Of a DNA stretch of 64,000 bases, positions 24,309 through 35,533 are shown one piece after another; position 1 is the first letter of the stretch; every line of letters starts with the position of its first letter. The stretch lies in NCBI RefSeq assembly GCF_932294415.1, contig NC_065541.1, positions 55,778,290 through 55,842,289 on the forward strand, read 5' to 3'. A program made the position numbers and the translations under genes. Below the pieces are notes generated by a model. The model was not told where the DNA came from and did not search any database. It was given only the letters and a program-made list of their open reading frames with translations. This DNA is from Quercus robur (Eukaryota; Streptophyta; Magnoliopsida; Fagales; Fagaceae).

Positions 24309-24911
24309 TCATGGGAAATCATAACCATGGCCACCCCCCTCCCCATATCCTTCTCCATAGCCTGAGCCGTAGCCAGAGCCAGAGCCAGCGCCTGAACCAC
24401 CACCGCCACCTCCACCTCCACCCATACCTCCTCCACCACCTCCACCCTTACCACCTCCACTTCCATATCCCCCACCACTTCCATATCCCGAGCCATAACC
24501 AGAGCCACTTCCACCTCCTTTCCCTCCACCTCCACCTCCACCACCACCACTACCACCACCTCCTCCACCACCTGCTCCACCTCCGTTCCCTCCACCAGAC
24601 CCATATCCGGACCCATAACCAGAGCCACCTCCAGACCCATATCCAGACCCAGAAGCACCTCCACCCCCTCCCCCTCCTCCTCCCTTACCACCACCTCCTC
24701 CTCCTCCTGTTGCACCATATCCAGAACCACCACCAGACCCGAACCCCGAACCATACCCGGAACCATACCCAAGGCCTGAACCACCACCTCCACCACCACC
24801 ACTGCCACCACCTCCTCCTCCTCCACCACCTAATGATCTAGCAGCAAAGGCAAGGTCCACAAAGAGTAAAACCAAGAATGCAGCACCAATCAGCAGCCTA
24901 GAGCTGGCCAT
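24309..24911 (-). CDS. Secreted glycine-rich protein (cell-wall type)
   Basis: An intronless 200-codon frame. Residues 1-23 (MASSRLLIGAAFLVLLFVDL then AFA) form a classic signal peptide with likely cleavage before ARS. The mature part is almost entirely Gly-rich blocks (runs of 5-10 Gly) alternating with GSGYGSGYGSG-type Tyr-containing repeats and a few Lys. It ends GEGYGEGGGHGYDFP. Plant glycine-rich structural proteins of this kind are exported to the wall, where Tyr residues may be cross-linked. The repetitive, C/G-skewed sequence also creates long false frames on other strands. Start, signal peptide and the single clean frame support a real gene; the exact role is unknown. Confidence 0.85.
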   Translation of the reverse strand: MASSRLLIGAAFLVLLFVDLAFAARSLGGGGGGGGGSGGGGGGGSGLGYGSGYGSGFGSGGGSGYGATGGGGGGGKGGGGGGGGGASGSGYGSGGGSGYGSGYGSGGGNGGGAGGGGGGGSGGGGGGGGGKGGGSGSGYGSGYGSGGGYGSGGGKGGGGGGGMGGGGGGGGGSGAGSGSGYGSGYGEGYGEGGGHGYDFP

Positions 24912-25080
24912 TTCTTATCTTCCAGTACTCAACGTGGGTTGATTGAGACTCAGTTATATAATTTTTTTTCTTTCGAAAAGGGTGATTGAGATAGAGAACT
25001 CTGCGTGTATAAGCACTCACTTACTATATGAGAAATGAGAAAGCAATACTTTGTGGGTGAAAAAGGCTAAGGTAGGGGTC

Positions 25081-25090
25081 CTATATATAG
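25081..25090 (-). promoter_or_regulatory. Probable TATA box of the glycine-rich protein gene
   Basis: CTATATATAG lies about 170 bp upstream of the start codon, which would allow a 5' UTR of roughly 140 bp. A second TATA-like ATTATATAAC near 24953-24962 is too close to the ATG to be preferred. Confidence 0.45.
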
Positions 25091-25559
25091 CAATCCTAAA
25101 GGGTCACATATTCCATGCTTGTTTGACATTCTAGTATCTTCTTTTTCACTTGGTACATTAGATCATGATAATTAGGAACGTGTCTGTGGGATTTGATTAG
25201 TGGTGTTGGTGGTGATGGTGGCGGTGGGGCTATACATTGTGCATGATAACGTGGTGGACTCTCTTCTTCTTGTCTGTCTTCATGCAATTCTGCCCAAAGA
25301 ATATAAAGTCTTCTCCCACTTTTGAATTGGATTTGGATGCATCCTACCTAGAAGAATGATTTGTTGTTGGGACCAATGTGATGTAATAGCACTTTGTTGA
25401 TCTGTTCAAACTTGGAAGTGAGTGCATATTTCATCAATGACTGATGAGGGCTACAATTTTTTAATGAGTAAATTGTGGACAATTAGGGAATTTGGGTGCT
25501 AATATTTTATTAAAATTGACCAGCCACATTTTAAATACAAAACCACAAAAGTGATGTTA

Positions 25560-26084
25560 GGATTTATTGGCTATTATAAATTTTACTATATTAATTTTAT
25601 AAATTAATGTGTCAACTTTAAAAAATATTAAAATTATTACCAATTTTATTAGGAAATATTTATAAACTAATGTGATAATGAATGTGATTAATACCACATT
25701 AATAATATAATAAGCATTTTTTTTTTCTTTCTGTGTTTAGTAGTTAATATATTAATTAATAAAATTTACGTAGCTAAATTGTTAATAGTCACATCATTAT
25801 TTGTCCTTGTCATGTTAGTTTATAAGTACTTGTAGTACCTTTAGCATCTTACAAACCACTTGAGTAATATAAAATTTTACTTATTATTTTGTTGATGTGA
25901 TAACAATAACATAAATTATCATGTAATTTATAAATTTTATTGTAGTAAAATTAATAATAGATTTAATATTTTTATTTGTTAATAAAAAAAGGAAAGAGGG
26001 AAGTGGTTACCTATTTTTTTCATCCACCTGGATTGTTAGGGTGACAAATTAAGTAATAATATATAAACAATTATCTTCTTGAGC

Positions 26085-26120
<36 letters not shown>

Positions 26121-27660
26121 ATATAAAAGTCTAACATAGAGTGCTTGAGCCGTAAATACAAATCACATGCAAGAGGAATTTTTTGATACATCATAAATAG
26201 GAATGAGATTTAAATCCTGAATGTATCAATTAAAAATATCAATAGTGCTTATTGACCTAAAGGTCATTAGTCATCTTCTAGAAGAATTGTACAAGCTAAT
26301 AGGATATACTCATTTATTCTATTACCAAGTTACAATAGGCTGAATCAAACTACAAATGATGTTTTTGTATTAGACTATTACCATCTCCTTCTAAATTAGA
26401 TGACAACAAGGTTGTATGAGATCATATCATAAATGCCTATGGATTAGGGAAATTCCTAGTATTTTCTAGGAATAAAGAATTAATTTTTGTATAGTTCTTA
26501 CTTGCATTAACAAGTAGCGCACTAAAACAATTTTTTATTTTTTATTTTATTTTTTTATACAAGATAGAAATTCTACTTTAGCTTAATCTAAGTGTATATG
26601 TGTGTGAATCTCCCTTCTGGAGACTTGAATCCCGGCCCTTGTCCCCCACCCCCCACTAAAACAAATTCTAAGGACTAAGGAGTACTACAGACTAATTAAT
26701 GACTAAACAAGAGTAGAAGTGGCTAATCACAATTCTAACTTGGTACTTAACAAGTGAATTCAGCCATGCATGTCATCTTCTAGAGCAATTGCACAAGCTA
26801 ATGGGATCAGGGGCGACTTTACATAGAGTTCAAGGTGGTCACAAGACCACCCTGACTTGGAAAAAAAATAAAATTATTATTTATAAATTTAAAAAATTTA
26901 TGATTTTTTTTATCTTTAAAAAAACTTTGTGACTACCCTAAATTTTTTTTAGGCCCAATGTAATTAAATTCTAGACAAAATTTGGCGACAAGCATGGTTG
27001 TAGATTAAGGCTACAACTCTATTCAATATTTTTTTATTGAACGTGAATTTTAACAAATCCACCATTTAATTACATTTTCTTTTTAATTTCTTCATACTTG
27101 CAACATTTCAAGAAGATAAAAGATCACTAGCTATGTCATCAATTAAATATTTAAATTTGAAGATTTTGTAGTCTAAAATTATACATAAAAAATAATTTTA
27201 TGGATCGAATGGCAAATAACATCCGATTAACATAAAATTTTAACGTGTTTTAAGAATATAGAGAATATGCAATTCATCGATTAGATTTTCAAAATATGTA
27301 ACAATGTTAATTCATTTAGTGAGAGTGACTATAACAAAGTTTGTAGCCAAATTTTTTTCTTAAACTTTGGTCCCTTTAACAATATATTAGGTCCTAACAA
27401 ATAAAAATAAAAATCCAAGAAAAATTTTATTTAACTAAACTTTTGAAGAGATGTAACTTGCAACATTAATAATGAGACTATCATTTAACGATTTCAAAAT
27501 AAAAAGATTTGTAGAATGAAATTGTAAGATTTTATGTATTTGCATGTTTTTTTTTTTTTTGGTCAATATTTGAAATTATCTTTTTATTAGATTTTATATA
27601 ATTTAAGTTTATTAAAGATCACCCTCAAAAAAATTCTTGGAGCTGCCACTGAGTAGGATA
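25560..27660. repeat. Tandem array, unit A
   Basis: First copy of a roughly 2-kb AT-rich unit, repeated at an offset of 2069 bp (position 25626 matches 27695). It contains a (TA)n run near 26086-26107, an internal partial repeat of the TCATCTTCTAGA..CAAGCTAAT segment (26270 and 26773), and a hAT-like insertion at its end. No gene. Confidence 0.85.
26808..27651. mobile_element. hAT-like element inside unit A
   Basis: An 844-bp element. The left end CAGGGGCGACTTTA and the reverse-complemented right end CAGTGGCAGCTCCA are imperfect terminal repeats of the common plant CAGTGGCGGA type. The 8-bp flanks AATGGGAT and AGTAGGAT agree at 6 of 8 positions. It interrupts a segment also present at 26290-26330. 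No transposase frame remains. Confidence 0.65.
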
Positions 27661-27690
27661 TGCTTTATTCTCTCACAAATACCAAGTCAC

Positions 27691-28170
27691 AAAATATTAA
27701 AATTATTACCAATTTTATTACGAAATATTTATAAACTAATGTGATAATGAATGTGATTAATACCACATTAATAATATAATAAGCATTCTTCTTTTTTTTT
27801 TTTTCTGTGTTTAGTAGTTAATATATTAATTAATAAAATTTACGTAGCTAAATTGTTAATAGTCACATCATTATTTTTCCTTGTCATGTTAGTTTATAAG
27901 TACTTGTAGTACCTTTAGCATCTTACAAACCACTTGAGTAATATAAAAATTTACCTATTATTTTGTTGATGTGATAACAATCACATAAATTATCATGTAA
28001 TTTATAAATTTTTTTTGTAGTAAAATTAATAATAGATTTAAGATTTTTCTTTGTTAAAAAAAAAAAAAAAAAAAAGGAAAGAGGGAAGTGGTTACTTATT
28101 TTTTTTCATCCACTTGGAATGTTAGGGTGACAAATTAAGTAATAATATATAAACAATTATCTTCTTGAGC

Positions 28171-28204
<34 letters not shown>

Positions 28205-29395
28205 ATATAAAAGTCTAACATAGAGTGATTGAGCCGTAAATACAAATCACATGCAAGAGGAATTTTTTGATACATCATAAAGTGCTTATTGACCTAAAGG
28301 TCATTAGTCATCTTCTAGAGGAAATGTACAAGCTAGTAGGATATACTCATTTATTCTATTACCAAGTTACAATATAGGCTGAATCAAACTACAAATGCTA
28401 TTTTACGATGTTTTTGTATTACACTATTACCATCTCCTTCTAAATTAGATGACAACAAGATTGTATGAGATCATATCATAAATGCCTATGGATAGGGAAA
28501 TTCCTTGTATTTTCTAGGAATAAAGAATTAATTTTCGTATCGTTCTTGCTTGCATTAACAAGTAGTGCACTAAAACATTTTTTATTTTTATTTTTATTTT
28601 TTTTATACAAGATAGAAATTTTACTCTAGCTTAATCTAAATGTATATATGTGTGAATCTCCCTTCTGGAGACTTGAATCCTGACCTTTACTCCCCACACC
28701 TCCACTAAAACAAATTCTAAGCAGTACTACTGACTACAACTCTATTTAATATTTTTTTATTGAACGTGGATTTTAACAAATCCACCATTTAATTACATTT
28801 TCTTCTTAAATTCTTCATACTTGCAACATTTCAAGAAGATAAAATATTACTAACTATGTCATCAATCAAATATTTAAATTTGAAGTTTTTGTAGTTTAAA
28901 ATTATACATAAAAAATAATTTTATGGATCGAATGGCAAATAACATCCGATTAGCATGAAATTTTAACATGTTTTAAAAATATAGAGAACATGCAATTCAT
29001 CGATTAGATTTTCAAAATATGTAACAATGTTAATTCATTTAGTGAGAGTGACTACAACAAAGTTTGTACCCAAAGTTTGTTCTTAAATTTTGGTCCCTTT
29101 AACAATATATTAGGTCCTAAAAAATAAAAATGAAAGTCCAAGAAAAATTTTATTTAACTAAACTTTTGAAGAGATGTAACTTGTAACATTGATAATGAGA
29201 TTATCATGTAACGATTTTAAAATTAAAATATTTGTAAAAGGAAATTGTAAGATTTTATGTATTTGCGTGCGTGTTTTATTTTTTATTTTGGGTCAATGTA
29301 TGAAATTATCTTTTTATTAGATTTTGTATAATTTAAGTTTCTTAAGGACCACCCTCAAAAAAATTCCTGGAGCCGCCCACTGAATATGATATGCT
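27691..29395. repeat. Tandem array, unit B
   Basis: Second copy of the unit, including the right part of the hAT-like element. Relative to unit A it lacks about 330 bp around 28728 (the counterpart of 26671-27005, including the hAT left end). A smaller gap lies near 28280. A (TA)n run recurs at about 28171-28192. Confidence 0.85.
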
Positions 29396-29690
29396 CAGTA
29401 TCAAACTACAAATGCTGTTTTAGGGTGTTTTTGTTTTGCACTAATATCATGTCCTTATAAAAATGGCAACGGAATGAGACGAGATCAGATCATAGATGCC
29501 TTGTGGAGTTACAGCCATGGCAATTCCTGGTATTCGTGAAAACATCTATTAGCAGTGCACTAAGGCAAACTCTAAAGGACTACTACGTACTAATTAACGA
29601 ACTAAAAAAAGAGTACAAGTGACTTGTCACAATCCTGACTTGGTATTTGACGAGTGAATATGCAGCCATGCGCGTCATGATGTCGAACCA
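29396..29690. repeat. Tandem array, partial unit C
   Basis: About 290 bp related to 26340-26780 of unit A (shared stretches include ATCAAACTACAAATG, AGATCATA.ATGCC and CAGCCATGC.TGTCAT). It is more diverged than A is from B, so it is probably the oldest copy. Confidence 0.65.
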
Positions 29691-31079
29691 ACATTTTCTT
29701 CCTTTTCGATTGACCATTTGAACCACTTCCACGTTATCTGAATTTGATGAGTGTATATTACATTTCACACTATACATTCCTCCGCATTGTTCCAAAAAAA
29801 AATTATTAATCATAAAAATACAAGCACCCATTTATAATATAAAGTATATAAAACAAGAAGAGTGTTGTACCTTGTAGTCGTACGCGTGTCCAGTCCAATA
29901 GTGCTACCCATTATGACATTATACGTACTCCTAGGAAACCGCAAAAATCTCAGGCCACAAAAAAATTCCCACTAAAACTCACCTACTTCGAAGTCTTGCT
30001 GTCCAAATCTCCTATACCTTAGTGGGCTGTGTGCTACCCTTTTTCTTTTCTTCAAATTTAAGCTTGAATGACATTTGGCAATGGCATTCATACTTTACTA
30101 TATTCTTTTTCTTGTGTGGTCATATATATATGCAAAGCTAGCTTGATTGCACTTTGCCTGCAATCATAGCAATATAGCCATTATATACGATCTTAGCCAA
30201 AGAACATGGGCTAGCTATCGACAATTTTGACTTTGCTATGAACGTATATATGATCTGATTAGCTAGTGGGATGATCTGATTAGCTGATTGTTATGGTGCT
30301 TAATAGAATTTGTTAACAAAGTTTTCAAAGTGATTTCATAGGTTACATGATCCATATCCAATCGAGAATTGGGTTGGGAGACACGAATTAAAAGTAATGA
30401 TTAAAGATAAGATAAGATAGAGTTCCATAACTAGTAAATTATTTAGAAAGAATGCAAAAAGGTTCATCAAAAAAAAAAAAAAAAAAAAAAAAAGAAAGAA
30501 TGCAAAAAAAGAAAAAGAAAAAAAAGTACTATGACTTGGTGGATGGTGGTACGTATAATGATGATCATGCAATAAATGTCGGTGAGTTGTTATGAGTTTT
30601 TTCTCAAAAATTGTTATGAGTTATGAGTTAGAAAATCAACTTATTAATTTCTCCGTAGCATTTCACTTTGTAAATTGCACATAAGTTTCTAAGAAAATTA
30701 GTTCTGATGATGGCAGAATTTGCTCTTAGGACTATGAAACAATTACTTTTAACTAATTAATTTAATGCCTTACCAAAGCCCTTTCAAATTTGAACAAATT
30801 AACGTGGATCAGAATTCAGAAACTCCTATAGGCTCTAGCCATTTGGAGAGTAAGCACTAAGTAGGCTTGGAGAACCATCATTCAAGGGTCAACTCAGTTA
30901 AGACTAAAAATAGTCAAATTTATGAAACAGGGAAGTATTTGTGGGAATATTCAAACTCACATCAAACATACGATGGAATGAATGATCAGATTGAAGAAGT
31001 AACCCACATTGAGCAACAAAAATAACAAATAAAAAAGAAGCCGATGGAATGTACATCAACAGTATTTTATAAACAACAT
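29691..31079. other. Intergenic, no gene seen
   Basis: AT-rich DNA with a poly-A tract near 30469-30493. Short open frames show no coding character. Confidence 0.45.
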
Positions 31080-31250
31080 TAGGGCTGTCCACGGGTCGGG
31101 CCGAGTCGGTTTTGGACCCAACCCGGACTCGACCCGCCGGCGTCGGGTGGAGGGACTCGGACTCGACCCGCCGGAAAAATCGGTCGAGTCGGTTTCGGGT
31201 GAGGATGAACGTCGGTCGGGTCGCCGGAATAAAGAGAGCATCAAAATCTG

Positions 31251-31294
<44 letters not shown>

Positions 31295-31668
31295 GCCGGA
31301 TTCTGGAAATATTTGCCGGATTCTGCATTTTCTCATCAGATTCTGCATTTTTTGGCTAAAAATTGCTGGGATTTGGCTGGATCTCCTCGAATCTAAGCTC
31401 GATCTTACCAAATACGGTCGAGATCTCGCCAGATCTCCTCGAATCTAAGCTTGATCTTGTCGGAGTTGGCCGGATTTGTATATAACATCGGTCGGGTCGG
31501 GTGGCTCTGGTTTTGGAGAAGAAAACCGCCACTCGACCCACCGGCGTCGGGTCTTGGGCGCGGAAACCCGTAACCGACTGACAGGAGCGTCGGTTCGGGC
31601 TGAAATTGGGTGGAGATGGGGCGGTTTGGTCGGTCCGGCGGGTGTGGGTCGGGTACTGGACACCCCTA
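31080..31668. mobile_element. GC-rich hAT-like element
   Basis: A 589-bp element. Ends TAGGGCTGTCC and GGACACCCCTA form terminal inverted repeats of the Ac-like TAGGGGTGTC type. The 8-bp flanks AACAACAT and AAAAACAT differ at one position. The interior is full of GGGTCGGGT/ACCCGACCC motifs, a long A tract (31250-31290) and a repeated CTCCTCGAATCTAAGC segment. No transposase frame. Confidence 0.75.
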
Positions 31669-31805
31669 AAAAACATGATTTGATAATTCCCATTCAACCA
31701 AAAAAAGAAAAAAGAAAAAAGAGAGAGAGAGAAGGAAATCTGAATCTTTATCAAAATCTTTGTGATATATGGAATAAACAAATTAAATGATTGAAATAAG
31801 ATTTA

Positions 31806-32198
31806 TGGAGAAAATAGGCATTTGTCCATTTCGCCAAAACTTTTCAACAAAATGCCCCATATCTAAAACTATTTAGGGAAATGCTCCTGTTTTAAAACTC
31901 GATTTTTGAACAATCGAGTTATAGGGAACTGAAAATTATATAATAAAAAAAAAAAAAATCTTGAACTCGAGTTCCATGTGAAGTACTCGAGTTCATGGAA
32001 CTCGAGTTCCAGAATTTTTTTTTTTCCTTTTTAAGTCCACATTCGCCATAACTCGATGTTCCAAAAATTGAGTTTTACATTTGAAACTCAATTTTTAAAA
32101 AATCGAGTTTCAAAACAAGGGCATTTCCCTAATTAATTTCAGACACGAGACATTTTGCTGGAAAGTTTATGAGAAAGGGGTAAAAGCCCATTTTGGCC
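31806..32198. mobile_element. Mutator-type MITE with perfect 9-bp TSD
   Basis: A 393-bp foldback element. The direct repeat TAAGATTTA lies at 31797-31805 and 32199-32207. The arms are about 100 bp and share AGGGAAATGC and AAACTCGATTTTT; the reverse-complemented right end begins GGCCAAAATGGGC. The centre has further ACTCGAGTT palindromes (31970-32005). No ORF. Confidence 0.85.
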
Positions 32199-32455
32199 TA
32201 AGATTTACGCAATTTTCTTTAAAGACCTCTTGCCTCTGCTTCCCTGCTTGCTTTTGCTATCACCTCAACCTCAACTCTTTTTTTACCTACTTTGCTACTT
32301 AGGATATAATGTATCATGAATCTTCATCGTAGTTCCCTCTCTCCCCTTTTTATTCCTGGTGTGAACTTTTACTGAATTGAATTGTAAAAAAGATCTTTTT
32401 TACAATTTGATATATTTTAATTATAACATATTATTCTTTTACTATACCAAATCAC

Positions 32456-32599
32456 CATTGGCCCTTTGGCTCAAGTGGTAGCTCATTGCTTTCCCATTTG
32501 AGCTAGAGCAGATGAGTTTGATCTCCAAAGGTTTAGTTCGCCTTCACTTACTGAAACCCAAAATATAAAAAGAAAGAGAAAATTGCACCGAATCTAAAG
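32456..32599 (+). mobile_element. tRNA-derived SINE
   Basis: Box A-like TGGCTCAAGTGG at 32467-32478 and box B-like GAGTTTGATCTC at 32514-32525, correctly spaced, followed by an A-rich region. The start resembles known plant SINE heads (GGCCCTTTGGCTCAAGTGG). Confidence 0.6.
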
Positions 32600-34063
32600 G
32601 CCTTTTTGGTAAGAGTATTTAAATATAGTTTTTTTTTTTTTTTTTTTTTTTTTTTTGGTTTTTCAAGCCATAAAATGGTGGGTCTCACACTTGAATTTAT
32701 TGTTTGGCTAATATTTTTTAAATACAGTTTTTAAAAAACTGTATCCTATTTTCCTAATTTAGAACAGGATTTTGAAAACAGCTAAAGGGTGTTTTCAGGA
32801 CACAAAAAATGTTTTTAATAACATAATTGTAAATAAATTGATGACAGTGGACCTCAAATATTTGTCTAAACTCTATTATCTCTTAAATTAAGGAACTTAT
32901 CTTTATCACAAAAAGAATCCCCATATTTCAAATTTGAAAATTATCATTAAAAAAAAAAATGAACTCTATTCACTTATCATTATCTACCAAAAAAAAAAAA
33001 AAAAAAAAAAAGTAATCTACAGATTCTACATGTTATTTGTAGGGATGAAGGGTCCAAATGAGAATATTGGGCCGTGGGCCATGCCCGAGGACATCAAATA
33101 GCTCGAGGACAGACTAGTGCAAATGAAGGTAGATAGATATTGGGCCAAGGAAGAGGTCAGGACATGATGAGTAGGTGATGTTATCTGAGGAGCAATGTCA
33201 CCTTGGCCAACAGTATGGAGGCCTAAAGTCCAACTACCCATCAAGTACTGGGCAACAGGCAATCGTGTTTGGATGGATAAGCGTCAGAAAGATATAAGAC
33301 AAAAGAGAAGTGAAAAATATCTGAGAAGAAAACTGCTACCACTGCATTGAATGCTCTACATTTAACCCCCTGGCCGCATTAATATGGAAGTGATGCCTGA
33401 ACAGTAATTTTCAGCCTTATAACTACCCCTGAAGACTTAGGAAAGTGTTGATGTGACAAGTATCAAGAAGACTACTAGTCTGATCTACACGTGGAGGGCT
33501 AAAATGAAAGAAAGAAAGGAGGTATAAAAGGGATGAACCCCCTTCCAAAGGGGAGAGAGTGAAAAACCAAAGAAAATATCACTGTGTAACCAAAAACTGT
33601 AATTTTGTATGAGTCTAAGAGAAATATATAAGAACATACCTTCCTCGGACTTGCTTGAGGAGAGCATTTTTTTGTTCAAACTGTTTGTTCATTCCACTAA
33701 TAACTACTCTATTGTGACAATATCTTTCTAACTCATTGAACGTTCAGTCTCAAGCCCACTCTCTAACAAATTCATTGTTTTGAGCTTATCGGGCCATTGT
33801 CCATCCATTTTTTGGGTTGTGGAGCAAAACGTACCTTTACATTATTTTTTGTAAATATATATTTTTTAAATATCAAAAATAAAAATGGTCTACCAAGCAA
33901 TAACTTTTTATTTTTAGTAAATTGAAAATTGTTCATAAAAGTGAGAGCCAAACACGTATAATATAAAAATTATTATTTGAAAACTAGTTTCAAGTTCAAT
34001 TTTTTGAAAATTGTTTTTATACTGATTTGAAAACAAAAACAAAAATTCTCTTACCAATCAGGC
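32600..34063. mobile_element. hAT-like element split by a solo LTR
   Basis: Ends GCCTTTTTGGTAAGAG and (reverse complement) GCCTGATTGGTAAGAG pair. The flanks TCTAAAG and TCTAAAA are near-identical. Removing the nested solo LTR leaves an AT-rich element of about 650 bp without an ORF. Confidence 0.6.
33038..33841 (+). mobile_element. Solo LTR, probably Ty3/gypsy
   Basis: An 804-bp block beginning TGTAGGG and ending TTTACA, flanked by the perfect 5-bp duplication TTATT (33033-33037 and 33842-33846). TATAAAAG at 33523-33530 is the likely LTR promoter. No internal region or partner LTR, so it is a recombination footprint. Superfamily is inferred from general layout. It is younger than the hAT-like element it sits in. 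Confidence 0.8.
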
Positions 34064-34072
34064 TCTAAAAAT

Positions 34073-34766
34073 GTGTTTGTTTAGAGTTGAAATAAGGTGG
34101 ATGGAAAACTTTGGAGAGAAAATAAGAGAGAAAATGAGTTTGTGTTGTTTGGTTGGGAGAGGGGAAAGAAAATTTTTATGAGGGGCCCAGGCATTTTCCA
34201 CCCGGGCTCACACAAAATTTGTCTCTCCAAAATGGAGAGAAAATTGGCTGGGGGGAGTTTGACGGTGAAATGACAAAATTGCCCATGTGCACTGCACATG
34301 GGCAAAGTCTAGTTGCCTTTTTATTTTTTTTTATTATTATTTTTTTTATAACTATTTTTTAATATATTTTTTTTTCTTTTGATTTCCAGGGCATGGTGTT
34401 TTGTGTTTTTTTTTTCTTCTTATGGTTTCCGGGCAACGTTGCTTCCTTTATTATTATTTATATTTTTTTCTTTTGATTTCCTGGGCATGGTGCTTTGTGT
34501 TTTTTTTTTGTTTAACTAGAAATAATTTTTTTTTATAATAAATTTGGGTGATTTTTTTTTTTTTTTTTTTTGTTGCTTATCACTTTTTGTTTTAATTGTG
34601 CATCATTTTTTAACAAGAGTATATGAGTAAATTTATACAAACTCATTTTTTCCATCTTTCACTTTTTCACTCCCAACCAAACAAAAATAAGGGAAATTGA
34701 AATCTTTTCTATCTTCCCACCATTTTCTATCCTTTCACTTTTCCACCTCTCCAACCAAACACACCC
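34073..34766. mobile_element. hAT-like MITE, GTGTTTG termini
   Basis: The left end GTGTTTGTTTAGAG and the reverse-complemented right end GGGTGTGTTTGGTTGGAGAG are related, with shared GAGAAA/TTTTC-rich subterminal DNA. Flanks CTAAAAAT and CCTAAAAT are similar. No ORF; the middle is poly-T rich. Confidence 0.5.
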
Positions 34767-34998
34767 TAAAATACCATTATGTGACCTGTATAAGGCTTCG
34801 TTACCAAGTAAAGCCCATTCCCAACACCAGTATTTTTGCCACTATTGGGCCTTTGATTATTAATTTTTGGGTGAGAATAAGTGTTGGGCCTATTCTGGAT
34901 TGGCCCATCTGTGCACCTATAGTAGCCCACATTCGGACCCAAAAAAAAAAAAAAAAACCGGAAAAGAAGGCCCAAGAAATTCATTAAATCACGTCACC

Positions 34999-35060
34999 CT
35001 ATAAACAGAAAACGACATGTCGTATAAATGTAAGCGACATGCAGCTGATCTATCACATCG

Positions 35061-35100
<40 letters not shown>

Positions 35101-35174
35101 ATTTCAACTAAAACGGCGAGTCCGTGCTTTTCCTCCGTACGGAAACACACACGCACACACAGAGATTGTAGGAG

Positions 35175-35214
<40 letters not shown>

Positions 35215-35329
35215 AGATCTCTACGGTGCCGTTCGGTTCTTCGCATCAATTCGGAGAATTTGCATTCTGCACCTTCCGATCTCTCCTCATCCATTTCAAC
35301 CTCTATCTCCATTCTCGGTCCGATCTAAG
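34999..35329 (+). promoter_or_regulatory. Kelch gene promoter end and non-coding exon 1
   Basis: A TATA-like CTATAAAC near 34999-35006 is followed by a GA- and CA-rich leader with two (GA)n tracts (about 35065-35096 and 35178-35211). The leader ends at a good donor, CTAAG|GTACGC, with the GT at 35330-35331. It would splice over 3.6 kb to the acceptor at 38946-38947. Assignment to the kelch gene is inferred from position and splice sites. Confidence 0.55.
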
Positions 35330-35533
35330 GTACGCCTTTTTTTTTTTTTTTTTCCTTCTCGTATTCTATAAATATTGTGCTTCAATTTTGAATTACCAGT
35401 TAATTCAATGTTTTTCAGCTCGAAATCTGTGGTCTGTTTGGTTCCTGAGAAAAAAAAAAAAAAAAACGAAAGAAAACGAAAAAATGAAATTGAAAATTTG
35501 AATTGGTGATTTGTATAATTGAACCAAAATAAT

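Noticed and set aside
24221-24841. Long His/Leu-rich and Val/Glu-rich frames over the glycine-rich protein
   Set aside because: They are other readings of the same GGN repeats. The frame with the signal peptide is the credible one.
31112-31790. GC-rich open frames
   Set aside because: They lie inside a small hAT-like element with inverted ends; GC content alone keeps the frames open.
35017-35371. Arg-Glu repeat frames upstream of the kelch gene
   Set aside because: They are translations of (GA)n tracts in a 5' leader.
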